Notes: generated by a model not told the origin, from the sequence alone. 9,852 bases of DNA from Christensenella sp. UBA6345 (GCA_002437945.1 DJSB01000017.1:1-9852), one strand, 5' to 3'; counted from the first letter of the stretch, positions 1 to 6,369 are shown. Program-made: numbers and translations.

Positions 1-138
1 TCAAATGATGAAAAAGCAAATAGAAAATTACACGATATATGTGAAAGTGCAGGAATACCTGTATTAACAACATCTGCATCTATATTTGCAAATAAAGAAA
101 CGTTTGTAGGTACTATAAAATCATACTTGGAAGATTAA
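1..138 (+). CDS. 3' end of an unidentified gene (partial)
   Basis: An open frame enters from the left edge and stops at TAA 136-138, giving the last 45 residues of a protein. The visible piece alternates a charged helix (residues about 3-16), a short hydrophobic strand (GIPVLTT) and a final helix ending in YLED, which is the look of a Rossmann-like alpha/beta fold. The codon use is like the neighbours. I do not recognise the family. The next gene on this strand is the integrase, over 150 nt away, so the two need not be co-transcribed. Confidence 0.6.
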   Translation, partial: SNDEKANRKLHDICESAGIPVLTTSASIFANKETFVGTIKSYLED

Positions 139-192
139 TATATATATTAACTAGGATATTATATAGTCACGAGTTGGAAACAGCCAAGAATA

Positions 193-233
193 TATGTTAA
201 TTTTTTCAAACATTTGTTCGATAAATTAACATA
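193..233. promoter_or_regulatory. LexA-like box inside a larger dyad, upstream of the integrase
   Basis: Positions 207-220 read CAAACATTTGTTCG; the minus strand is CGAACAAATGTTTG, which matches the Gram-positive LexA/DinR pattern CGAAC-N4-GTTCG at nine of ten fixed bases. The box sits at the centre of a 10-bp perfect inverted repeat (193-202 with 224-233; arm TATGTTAATT). A weak promoter, TTTCAA 204-209, 17-nt spacer, TAACAT 227-232, would overlap the box, so bound LexA would block it. The match is seen; SOS control of the integrase is an inference. Confidence 0.45.
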
Positions 234-253
234 AGTTATTGTAAAATCAAAAA

Positions 254-285
254 AATGCTTCTATGCTATGAGACATAGGAGCATT
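254..285 (+). promoter_or_regulatory. Hairpin containing an AGGAG Shine-Dalgarno, before the integrase
   Basis: A 12-bp stem with one G-U pair joins 254-265 and 274-285 around an 8-nt loop. AGGAG at 277-281 lies in the 3' arm, 8 nt before an in-frame TTG at 290, so folding would hide this ribosome binding site. The hairpin is preceded by seven A's, so it would also be a good terminator for minus-strand transcripts; on the plus strand it is followed only by TAATTTT, a weak terminator for the gene ending at 138. Confidence 0.45.
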
Positions 286-367
286 AATTTTGAACAAAAC
301 AGAATTAACCAAATTAATAGAAGTTGTTAATATTCTTCAAAGTGAGTGTCTGAAAAAGGACGGAAAA

Positions 368-1435
368 ATGAAGATTATTAAATATGAAAATAAAACAATT
401 AGACCACGAGCAAACGGATCTGGATATTATACCAGGTATAGAGATGTTAATGGCCAACATTCGATTTATGGAAAAACTGCTGAAGAAGTTTTAGAAAAAC
501 TAAAAACAGCGTTGAAAGAATTAGACAGAGTTAACGATAAGTCGCCAAGACTTATTGACTGGTGGGATAAGTGGTATGAAGTATTTGAAAATGATAATAT
601 AAAAGAATCGACTAAAAGAATATATAGAACGATTAGGAAATGTTATATTGTCACATCAAAGATTGCAAATTTAAAAATAAACACAATAACTGTGTTTGAT
701 GTTAATGAATTTTTAAAAAGCATTAGTAGTTCTAGGCAAAGAGCAAGGTGCTTTGATATGTTAAAAAGATGTTTTGAAAAAGCCCACCAGTTAAATATGG
801 TTAAATTAAATGTTTTTTGCTTGCTTCAAAAACCAAAGCATAAGAAAGAGATTAAAGAACCATTTACTGAAGAAGAGCAAATCGCTTTTTTAAACGCTGT
901 TCAAAAGTCAAAGTATAAAGATTTATATTTACTTATGATGACCGAAGGTTTGCGTATTGGCGAGGCATTGGCAATCACTAGACAAGATATTGATTTTGAT
1001 AATAGAATTTTGAGAATCAATAAAACTTTAATTCGTGGAGAAGTAGGAACTCCAAAGACTGATTCAAGTGTTAGATACCTACCAATATTTGACTCATCGT
1101 TAGAGATTTTATCAAAGTATAAAGAATATCGCCCTGAAGAAAGAATTTTTGATATTATCCCTTGGACAGCAAGTAAACACTTTAAAAGAGTAATTGCTGA
1201 AGCGGGACTTAATGAAAAATTTTCAACGCATTGCTTAAGAAAGACTTTTGGCACTCGAATTTATGAAGCAGGAGTACCAATAAAACAAATAAGTGCATGG
1301 CTTGGACACTCTGATACAGCAATTACGGAAAAATGTTATATAAAAATTTTGCCAACGCAAAATCAAAAATGGCTAGAACAAGGTAATTATTTGCGATTAC
1401 CTGACACTCAAATTGACACTCAAATGACAAATTGA
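368..1435 (+). CDS. Tyrosine recombinase / phage-type integrase
   Basis: Site-specific integrase that cuts and rejoins attachment sites by a covalent 3'-phosphotyrosine. Counting from the TTG at 290, the catalytic set is complete: R222 (GLRIGEA), K256 (TPKTDSS), H314-x-x-R317 (HCLRKTFGT), H340 (WLGHSD) and nucleophile Y350 (EKCYIK). Before it lie an arm-type DNA-binding domain (GSGYYTRYRDVNG, residues about 43-55) and a SAM-like core-binding domain (about 88-175). I chose ATG 368 because AAAAAGGA lies 7 nt upstream and the family usually starts just before the arm-binding strand. TTG 290, also with AGGAG at 8 nt, would add 26 residues and cannot be excluded. The C-terminal tail repeats DTQ (DTQIDTQMTN), as in many Firmicutes prophage integrases. 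Its end lies 89 bp from the 3' end of tRNA-Ser, so it probably belongs to an element integrated there and extending left. Confidence 0.93.
   Translation: MKIIKYENKTIRPRANGSGYYTRYRDVNGQHSIYGKTAEEVLEKLKTALKELDRVNDKSPRLIDWWDKWYEVFENDNIKESTKRIYRTIRKCYIVTSKIANLKINTITVFDVNEFLKSISSSRQRARCFDMLKRCFEKAHQLNMVKLNVFCLLQKPKHKKEIKEPFTEEEQIAFLNAVQKSKYKDLYLLMMTEGLRIGEALAITRQDIDFDNRILRINKTLIRGEVGTPKTDSSVRYLPIFDSSLEILSKYKEYRPEERIFDIIPWTASKHFKRVIAEAGLNEKFSTHCLRKTFGTRIYEAGVPIKQISAWLGHSDTAITEKCYIKILPTQNQKWLEQGNYLRLPDTQIDTQMTN
1402..1425 (+). repeat. 12-bp tandem direct repeat at the integrase 3' end
   Basis: TGACACTCAAAT occurs twice in a row (1402-1413 and 1414-1425), followed by the related TGACAAATTGACAT. It encodes the DTQ repeats of the integrase tail. 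Directly repeated 10-12-mers close to an attachment site are typical arm-type sites for tyrosine integrases, so the tail-coding DNA may double as a protein-binding site. That role is inferred. Confidence 0.6.
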
Positions 1436-1438
1436 CAT

Positions 1439-1464
1439 AAAAAAAGTGGCTTTATTTCGCCACT
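1439..1464 (-). terminator. Rho-independent terminator of the tRNA-Ser transcript
   Basis: Stem AGTGGC (1445-1450) / GCCACT (1459-1464) with an 8-nt loop. Read on the minus strand it is followed by a run of T's (the A's at 1439-1444), as expected for termination about 60 nt past the tRNA 3' end. In the plus direction there is no T run, so it is not a convincing terminator for the integrase. Confidence 0.65.
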
Positions 1465-1473
1465 CATTAACTC

Positions 1474-1520
1474 AATCCTAAATCACACCCAACTATCAAA
1501 AATGGCTTAATTTAGGGATT
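1474..1520. repeat. Imperfect inverted repeat between integrase and tRNA
   Basis: AATCCTAAAT (1474-1483) is matched by ATTTAGGGATT (1510-1520), its complement with one extra G, across a 26-nt spacer. It abuts the tRNA 3' end, where an attachment-site flank would lie, so it may be an integrase or excisionase site. Chance is not excluded. Confidence 0.3.
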
Positions 1521-1524
1521 TTAT

Positions 1525-1615
1525 TGGCGGAGAGAGAGGGATTTGAACCCTCGCTCCAGTTGCCCGGACTAAGGCCTTAGCAGGGCCTCCTCTTCGACCT
1601 CTTGAGTATCTCTCC
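1525..1615 (-). tRNA. trnS-GCU: tRNA-Ser (anticodon GCU)
   Basis: The minus strand folds as a class II tRNA of 91 nt including an encoded CCA (plus strand TGG, 1525-1527). The acceptor stem GGAGAGA pairs with TCTCTCC, with discriminator G. The anticodon stem AGGCC/GGCCT encloses loop CTGCTAA, so the anticodon is GCU, reading AGC and AGU codons. A long variable arm follows, then the T-arm GAGGG/CCCTC with TTCAAAT. It closely resembles bacillary tRNA-Ser(GCU). A consensus promoter lies just upstream and a hairpin terminator downstream. The 3' end faces the integrase gene, which makes it the likely integration target. Confidence 0.97.
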
Positions 1616-1663
1616 ACAATAATTATTTAGTTTTTACATCAATTTTTCAATTAACGCATTGTT

Positions 1664-1692
1664 AGTTTACCAAACCATACACTAAATGTCAA
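1664..1692 (-). promoter_or_regulatory. Sigma-A-type promoter of tRNA-Ser
   Basis: On the minus strand, perfect -35 TTGACA (1692-1687), a 17-nt spacer, and -10 TAAACT (1669-1664). Transcription would start near 1657, about 40 nt before the tRNA 5' end. Confidence 0.7.
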
Positions 1693-1811
1693 TGTATTTT
1701 ACTAAACAATTATTTAAAAAATTATCAAATTTTGTCTATAGTTATTATTGCATAAATCTTATATGTTTTGTGGCTATGTGGGTTAAGTATTTTGCTCCAT
1801 AATTCACGCTG

Positions 1812-2972
1812 TTATATATCTCTATCTAGGGTGATACCTTCTTTAAACATACATGGTTGAGTGCAGTTATATTCTCCGCTAGTACATCTAGCACCTTTCA
1901 TATATTTTTCAAGATAATGTTTTACAACTTCATTGGTGGTATTGTCGTGATACTTTTTCAATGTGTTTTGTGTTTGACGCATAATTTCTAATTGTGCACA
2001 GGTACACAAACGCTCTTTAGTTTTTAATACAAAATTTTCTACAGTGCCACGTTCATTAATATTAACTAATTCGGCTTGTGGGTGAATATCTTTAACTATC
2101 TGCATATCATTAAGCCATTCAGTTTTTAATTGTTCGTCATTTTTAATTATTTCTGGCACATAAAATTGTTGTGGGACGATAGGAGTGATTTCATAAGATA
2201 ATGTACGATGTCTTTGTGCTTGTGCAAGACTGGCAAATGAACCTAAATAATTGGTGCAATAGTTTTCGCCATATTCTTCACTTCTTTCTCTAGTTGCAAA
2301 CAATGAAAATTCTCTAGACTTTCCATCAATTTGTAGGTTAGGGTCTAAAAGATTTAATTGGTTAAGTTTTTCTATAAATACTTTTCCATAACTGAATAAT
2401 TTTTGCAGATATGGATTAGAATTGTTTTCTAAATTATTAAGCCAATGTGCTATATAGTTAAGTTGTCTAAAGGAAACTGTATATACCATACTTGTAGGAG
2501 TGTATATTGATAGAAAATATCTTGCATTTTCTTGTGCAAGTTTTTTTATTCGTTTTTCATCAAAAAATGGTGTGCAGTTGCCATATTTTTTGGTTATTAA
2601 TTCGATAAATTTGTTGTACCACTTATTATACAACTTTTTCTCTACACTGCTACAATTGGTCATAATGGTATAACGTGCTGATTTTTCACTGGTTGTATAC
2701 ATCTTCTCATTGTTAAGAATCATCGCCAAAAGTTTTGGTATTTGGTCTATGTATAAAGAAATATACTCGTGGTCAAAAACACTATGATGACCGCTGTTTT
2801 TAGTTAAGTTGGCGCGTCTTATTGTTTTTTCTTCTGACTCTAATAATAAGTCATCAAATGTACCTGGCATATAGCATATACCAGCAACTTTTCCGCTAAA
2901 CCTATCAAAGTTAACTTTATCTTCAAAATTATTACTATTTGTGGTAGTTGTGGCTATTAATTTAATTTCCAT
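1812..2972 (-). CDS. thyX: Flavin-dependent thymidylate synthase (ThyX), long two-half form
   Basis: Makes dTMP from dUMP using methylene-tetrahydrofolate, FAD and NAD(P)H. The 386-aa frame is well above the usual ThyX length of about 220-250 and contains two ThyX-like halves. Half 1 (about 25-205) has GHHSVFDH (61-68; compare GHWSVFEH of ThyX), SEKSARY (95-101) and a YT..SFRQLNYIAHWL helix (157-178), but no RHR. Half 2 (about 220-375) has the signature RHRTLSYE (254-261), NINERGTVENFVL (304-316) and a Cys-rich end (C363, C370, C374). I chose ATG 2972 with GGAG 6 nt upstream rather than the TTG four codons earlier, which overlaps that site. It is divergent from a LysR gene and shares overlapping promoters with it. 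The family is clear; the RHRxxS motif is followed by YE instead of xNE, so the active site deviates slightly. Confidence 0.88.
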   Translation of the reverse strand: MEIKLIATTTTNSNNFEDKVNFDRFSGKVAGICYMPGTFDDLLLESEEKTIRRANLTKNSGHHSVFDHEYISLYIDQIPKLLAMILNNEKMYTTSEKSARYTIMTNCSSVEKKLYNKWYNKFIELITKKYGNCTPFFDEKRIKKLAQENARYFLSIYTPTSMVYTVSFRQLNYIAHWLNNLENNSNPYLQKLFSYGKVFIEKLNQLNLLDPNLQIDGKSREFSLFATRERSEEYGENYCTNYLGSFASLAQAQRHRTLSYEITPIVPQQFYVPEIIKNDEQLKTEWLNDMQIVKDIHPQAELVNINERGTVENFVLKTKERLCTCAQLEIMRQTQNTLKKYHDNTTNEVVKHYLEKYMKGARCTSGEYNCTQPCMFKEGITLDRDI

Positions 2973-2996
2973 ATCTGTCTCCAATCAAATTTTCTA

Positions 2997-3025
2997 TAGA
3001 CATTATATTGGTTTTTTGCTATAAT
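2997..3025 (+). promoter_or_regulatory. Promoter of the LysR gene
   Basis: Plus strand -35 TAGACA (2997-3002), 17-nt spacer, -10 TATAAT (3020-3025) with an extended TGC just before it. Predicted start near 3032, about 34 nt before ATG 3066. It occupies nearly the same DNA as the thyX promoter. Confidence 0.65.
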
Positions 3026-3027
3026 GT
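3000..3027. promoter_or_regulatory. Dyad in the thyX/lysR gap, candidate LysR-family operator
   Basis: ACATTATA (3000-3007) and TATAATGT (3020-3027) form a perfect 8-bp inverted repeat with a 12-nt spacer. The arms are mostly the two -10 boxes, so the symmetry is partly explained by the promoters. A dyad in a divergent gap is where LysR-type regulators normally bind. Confidence 0.4.
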
Positions 3028-3030
3028 AAA
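3002..3030 (-). promoter_or_regulatory. Promoter of thyX
   Basis: On the minus strand, -35 TTTACA (3030-3025), 17-nt spacer, -10 TATAAT (3007-3002). Predicted start near 2995, leaving a leader of about 23 nt before ATG 2972. Its -10 and -35 share a base each with those of the opposite promoter. Confidence 0.65.
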
Positions 3031-3065
3031 ATACAAAATATTTATGGTAGGTATAAGTATAATTT

Positions 3066-3941
3066 ATGACTAATTACAATTTGTATAAGACGTTTTTAGT
3101 GGTGGCAGAGTGTAAAAACATTACTACAGCGAGCAAAATATTATTTGTATCACAACCAGCAATTACTATGCAAATAAAACAACTTGAATCCAGTATAGGT
3201 GGCGAACTATTTGTTAGAAAAAATAAAGGACTTGAACTATCTGCTTTAGGTATATTACTTTTAAAAGAGATTAAACCCATAGTGGAGAAACTGGATAAAC
3301 TAGAAAATATAGGGGTATTGCAAAACAAACTTGAAACAGGATTCTTGCGTATAGGTGCTAACTCGTCTAACTGTAATCAGATAATATCTCAATATCTTAT
3401 CCAATTTGCAAAAACATATCCAAGTATTAATATATCTATGTGTAGAGCGAGTGGCGAAAAATTAATTGAAATGTTGGAAGAAGATCAACTTGATATTATA
3501 TTTACCGATACTTGCGATACTCCAGTTGATATAGTTGAACTTAAAAAATATCCAGTTGTATATCAATTGATTGGTAATTATGATTATTATGATAAGTATA
3601 AAAAGTGCTCAATAGAAGATGAAAGATTCCCGCTTAATGATTTAATACTACCCAATATGAATAACAATTCTAGAAAATATATTGATGATTATATGTTAAA
3701 ACACGGGTTAACTTTTACTCCTAAATACGAACTTGATAATTATATTTTAGTGTATGATTTTGTGAAAAATGGATTGGGAGTGGCATTCGTTAATCTGGAT
3801 TATTATAGGGATAAAATTGAACAAAATGAAGTATATCCGCTTTGTCCTAATGCAACTATACAGTTAAGAAATTTTTCTGTATATAACAATATTAATAGTG
3901 TTAATCCAGCAAAAACTAAATTTTGTGAATTACTTAAATAA
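3066..3941 (+). CDS. LysR-family transcriptional regulator
   Basis: A 291-aa protein of normal LysR length. Residues 1-60 are the winged helix-turn-helix, with the diagnostic stretch ITTASKILFVSQPAITMQIK (19-38), then IGGELFVRKNKGLELSALG. A linker helix (about 63-85) leads to a periplasmic-binding-like effector domain, with FLRIGAN at about 94 and DIIFTDT at about 143. It should bind DNA as a tetramer and respond to an unknown small metabolite. It is divergent from thyX, the classic arrangement for a regulator that controls both its own and the opposite gene. Only a weak ribosome binding site (AGG) precedes the ATG. The cytidine deaminase starts 69 nt downstream with no terminator between, so it may be read through from this gene. 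Confidence 0.93.
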   Translation: MTNYNLYKTFLVVAECKNITTASKILFVSQPAITMQIKQLESSIGGELFVRKNKGLELSALGILLLKEIKPIVEKLDKLENIGVLQNKLETGFLRIGANSSNCNQIISQYLIQFAKTYPSINISMCRASGEKLIEMLEEDQLDIIFTDTCDTPVDIVELKKYPVVYQLIGNYDYYDKYKKCSIEDERFPLNDLILPNMNNNSRKYIDDYMLKHGLTFTPKYELDNYILVYDFVKNGLGVAFVNLDYYRDKIEQNEVYPLCPNATIQLRNFSVYNNINSVNPAKTKFCELLK

Positions 3942-4010
3942 ATAAATTTATGTTATTAAAATATATACTTTATGTCAAAAACATTAAAACAAATGTCAAA
4001 AGGAGTAATT

Positions 4011-4412
4011 ATGAGTGAAAAAGATATAGAAGAGATGATGTATAGAGAAGGTGTACAATTATTAAAGAAAAGGTATGGAGATAGAGAAGGTGGAGTAGGT
4101 GTCATACGTATAGAAGATGGTAGATTGCTTACTAGTGTCTGGTGCGAAACTAATAATAGTTGTGTGGATTTGTGTGCCGAGACAGGTGCTATATTGGAAG
4201 CCTTTAAATATGATAAAAAAATCACTCATTCGCTATGTGTTGTTAATGATAATGGGACTTTAAAGATTTTGACACCATGTGGTGTGTGTCAGGAACGTTT
4301 GTATTATTTTGGTGGAGATGTAATGTGCGCTATCTCTAATCCTGACAACTTGCTCATATTTAAACCACTTAAAGAATTACAACCTTACTACTGGCGTGAT
4401 GATAAAAGATAA
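4011..4412 (+). CDS. cdd: Cytidine deaminase, blasticidin-S-deaminase-like
   Basis: Zinc hydrolase predicted to deaminate cytidine/deoxycytidine or a related base. The 133-aa frame carries both motifs of the family: C55-A56-E57 (DLCAETGAI; Cys zinc ligand and catalytic Glu) and P89-C90-x-x-C93 (PCGVCQERL; two further zinc ligands). In the substrate loop the NxE of classic cytidine deaminases is W44-C-E46, so the Asn that holds the ribose is replaced, as in a related group of Bacillota deaminases near blasticidin-S deaminase. Substrate is therefore uncertain. I chose ATG 4011 because AAAGGAG (3998-4004) lies 6 nt upstream; the ATG at 3972 has no such site. With thyX nearby it suggests pyrimidine or dUMP/dTMP supply, or detoxification of a nucleoside analogue. 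Confidence 0.85.
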   Translation: MSEKDIEEMMYREGVQLLKKRYGDREGGVGVIRIEDGRLLTSVWCETNNSCVDLCAETGAILEAFKYDKKITHSLCVVNDNGTLKILTPCGVCQERLYYFGGDVMCAISNPDNLLIFKPLKELQPYYWRDDKR

Positions 4413-4420
4413 TTAGGGTA

Positions 4421-4449
4421 TTGCATATCGTATTATGATAGTGTAGAAT
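4421..4449 (+). promoter_or_regulatory. Promoter of the ART-like / phosphotransferase pair
   Basis: TTGCAT (4421-4426), 17-nt spacer, TAGAAT (4444-4449). The predicted start is about 4456, right at the ATG of 4457, so the transcript would be leaderless there, or have a leader of about 12 nt if ATG 4469 (GGAAG just upstream) is used. Confidence 0.5.
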
Positions 4450-4456
4450 ATATAGT

Positions 4457-5179
4457 ATGGAAGAAAAAATGTTAAAAAGTAGATTAATATGTAATAAGGC
4501 TAGTAACAACGGTATATTTGGTAGCGTTGAACTTTTTAATTTTATTAACTCTCCAGACTTTGAAGAAATATTTAAAACTGCCACCTTATTAACTAACAAT
4601 GGCGGTAAACCTGACATTATATTGTCTAGACTAATTGAAGAAAAAGGTTTTAATGCTTTACCTGTGTTGGTAGACAAACATCATTATAGTTTGTTGTTAT
4701 CTAGTAAACTTACAAGAATATATAGGGGTGTAGTTTATAAAGACGCTATAAAAGATTTTGCATATAATGAGAATATGTTTATCGGCAAAGGTATTTATTG
4801 TAATGGCGTATATTTTGTATATGGCGACAATGCTAAATCTGAAGCCGAACAATATGTGTATTTACGTATGCCTAATTCTATATTCCATAAAGCACGTAGA
4901 TATGGCGCTGTTATAGAAGCCCTTATTTCTAATGATGCCAATATAATAGATATTAATTCATTGCACAAATTAAGTATGAAGATGGTACAAAAAGTTCAAA
5001 AACTAAAAGGTTTGTCCAATGAAACAAAAGATAGATTGATAACTATATTAAATAACGATCCAGCCAAATGCGCTGTATTGAAAGGATATGATGCTATCGA
5101 TATTAGTGGTCAAAATTACCTTGTTGTACTTAATAGAAGTAAACTTATAATGCAAAAACCAAAAGGGAAAGAAAAATAA
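4457..5179 (+). CDS. ADP-ribosyltransferase-like protein
   Basis: A 240-aa protein whose middle and end look like an NAD-dependent ADP-ribosyltransferase fold of the phage/toxin type. Visible elements are TRIYRGV with R90 (the position of the NAD-contacting Arg), FIGKGIYCNGVYF (108-120; the glycine-rich strand-turn of such domains), an AEQY helix (130-133), a conserved strand VIEALISNDANIID (152-165), KGYDAI (209-214) and a final strand NYLVVLNRSKL (220-230). Residues 1-80 have no motif I know. No signal peptide or membrane segment is seen, so it should act in the cytoplasm. I kept ATG 4457; ATG 4469 is an alternative with a better ribosome binding site. It has its own promoter and is followed after 5 nt by a kinase-fold gene, hence one operon. 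Target and activity are unknown; the family call rests on remembered motifs, not a search. Confidence 0.55.
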   Translation: MEEKMLKSRLICNKASNNGIFGSVELFNFINSPDFEEIFKTATLLTNNGGKPDIILSRLIEEKGFNALPVLVDKHHYSLLLSSKLTRIYRGVVYKDAIKDFAYNENMFIGKGIYCNGVYFVYGDNAKSEAEQYVYLRMPNSIFHKARRYGAVIEALISNDANIIDINSLHKLSMKMVQKVQKLKGLSNETKDRLITILNNDPAKCAVLKGYDAIDISGQNYLVVLNRSKLIMQKPKGKEK

Positions 5180-5184
5180 TTTGT

Positions 5185-6081
5185 ATGGATTATTCGATAA
5201 TAGAGAAAATACTTAAACAAGAAAATATTAAATACACTACTATAACAAAATCAAATACTGGGTTTACTAACCAAGTATTCTTTATTGATGATAAGTATGT
5301 TATTAAATTATGCGGAGAACATACTAAACCTAAAAAACTTGAAAACGAAATAGCATTTTATAATAATGTTAAACTTGATTGTATACCAAAATATATCGCT
5401 GATGGCAATGTCGGTAATACAAGATATTTGATAATAGAAAAATTAAAAGGACATAGTCTATTTAATATATGGCATACATTAGACAATACAACACGTAATA
5501 ATATTGTAGTAAAAATATGTGATATACTTAATCAATTCCATAGTTGTGATTATAGATACCTTTCATCACAATTAATAGATGATAATTGGTTGGAGATTAT
5601 GTATCGCCGATTCGATAAAAATATTGATGTTTTGTCCAAGCGTGGATTCGACACTCAATTTATGCTAGATTTTAAACAACATCAATCAGAAAATATTTTT
5701 ACCCAGCAAAAAATGTGTTTAATTTATAACGATGCTCATTTTGATAATTTTATATATAATGACGGTGAAGTAAAATTAATAGACTTTGATAGAGTAAAAT
5801 ATGCTTCTATTGATTATGAATTATTAATTATTAAACAGATGTTAGACAATCCTATGAAATTTGCTGGCGAAGAAGATGAACCTAATGTTAAGATGGCGGA
5901 TTATGATGGTATATATGAAACAATAAAAAAATTGTGCCCAGATATGTTTAACTTTAAATGTATTGATGATAGGGTATTTGTTTACCAATTTTTATACAAT
6001 CTAGGTAATGCGTATGAATATGACCGTAATAACTGGATTGAAGAAGAAATTGCTAAATTTAAAAATCACTTTAACCTTTAA
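5185..6081 (+). CDS. Aminoglycoside/choline-kinase-fold phosphotransferase
   Basis: A 298-aa protein with the small-molecule kinase fold (APH/ChoK). The N-lobe has KSNTGFTNQVFFI (22-34; nucleotide loop), K41 in YVIKLC (ATP lysine) and E53 or E55 in LENEIAFY. The C-lobe has the catalytic loop LIYNDAHFDNFI (179-190), with D183 as base and N188 as metal ligand, and LIDFD (198-202) in place of DFG. The usual first His of HxD is replaced (YND), as in some choline-kinase relatives. The substrate is unknown: a sugar, choline, thiamine, an antibiotic or a protein are all possible. It lacks a strong ribosome binding site and starts 5 nt after the ART-like gene, so translation is likely coupled. A strong terminator follows. 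Confidence 0.85.
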   Translation: MDYSIIEKILKQENIKYTTITKSNTGFTNQVFFIDDKYVIKLCGEHTKPKKLENEIAFYNNVKLDCIPKYIADGNVGNTRYLIIEKLKGHSLFNIWHTLDNTTRNNIVVKICDILNQFHSCDYRYLSSQLIDDNWLEIMYRRFDKNIDVLSKRGFDTQFMLDFKQHQSENIFTQQKMCLIYNDAHFDNFIYNDGEVKLIDFDRVKYASIDYELLIIKQMLDNPMKFAGEEDEPNVKMADYDGIYETIKKLCPDMFNFKCIDDRVFVYQFLYNLGNAYEYDRNNWIEEEIAKFKNHFNL

Positions 6082-6138
6082 CTAACATAATTGTAAGTTT
6101 AGTTATAATCTAATCAGTATAGTCAATTAAATAATGAT

Positions 6139-6169
6139 AAAAAAGTATGGTATAACACCATACTTTTTT
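6139..6169 (+). terminator. Strong Rho-independent terminator
   Basis: A 13-bp perfect stem, 6139-6151 with 6157-6169, has core GTATGGT/ACCATAC, loop ATAAC, six A's before and six T's after. It ends the ART-like/phosphotransferase operon and is symmetric enough to work in both directions. Confidence 0.92.
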
Positions 6170-6220
6170 AATTGATTTACAAAAACTTTAATATATATTA
6201 AAATATACATGTATGATGTA

Positions 6221-6368
6221 ATAATATAAACTATGTGATGTTGATTTACTCACTATGTTCGTAAATCAAGTTGCTATTCGCAACACCACAATATCTTGTG
6301 TCATCACAGTTTGAATAAACATTAGTTTTTTTGAAAATATTGCTTTGCACTGCTTTCGTCTAACTTCC
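6221..6368 (+). repeat. Tandem structured repeat, unit 1 (cloverleaf)
   Basis: The unit folds as a four-way junction. The closing helix is AAACT+GTGATG (6228-6232, 6235-6240) with CATCACAGTTT (6302-6312). Arm 1 is TTGATTTAC/GTAAATCAA (6241-6249 with 6261-6269, 11-nt loop). Arm 2 is GTTGC/GCAAC (6270-6274 with 6280-6284, loop TATTC). Arm 3 is CACAA/TTGTG (6287-6291 with 6296-6300). A 56-nt tail contains CACTGC and ends AACTTCC. It is not a tRNA: it lacks T-loop and anticodon features. It may act as RNA or as folded single-stranded DNA; the functional strand is unknown. Confidence 0.65.
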
Positions 6369-6369
6369 G

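Noticed and set aside
1..138. Siroheme-synthase-like or DRTGG-like domain for the partial gene
   Set aside because: The GIPV strand is suggestive, but 45 residues without a signature motif cannot support a family name.
901..1254. Antisense open frame of 117 aa inside the integrase
   Set aside because: Lies wholly opposite a gene with a complete catalytic set; no ribosome binding site or recognisable motif.
1445..1464. Terminator of the integrase on the plus strand
   Set aside because: No T run follows on the plus strand; the A run on the other side makes it a minus-strand terminator for the tRNA.
4369..4677. Antisense frame spanning the deaminase/ART-like gap
   Set aside because: Overlaps two better-supported plus-strand genes and a good plus-strand promoter.
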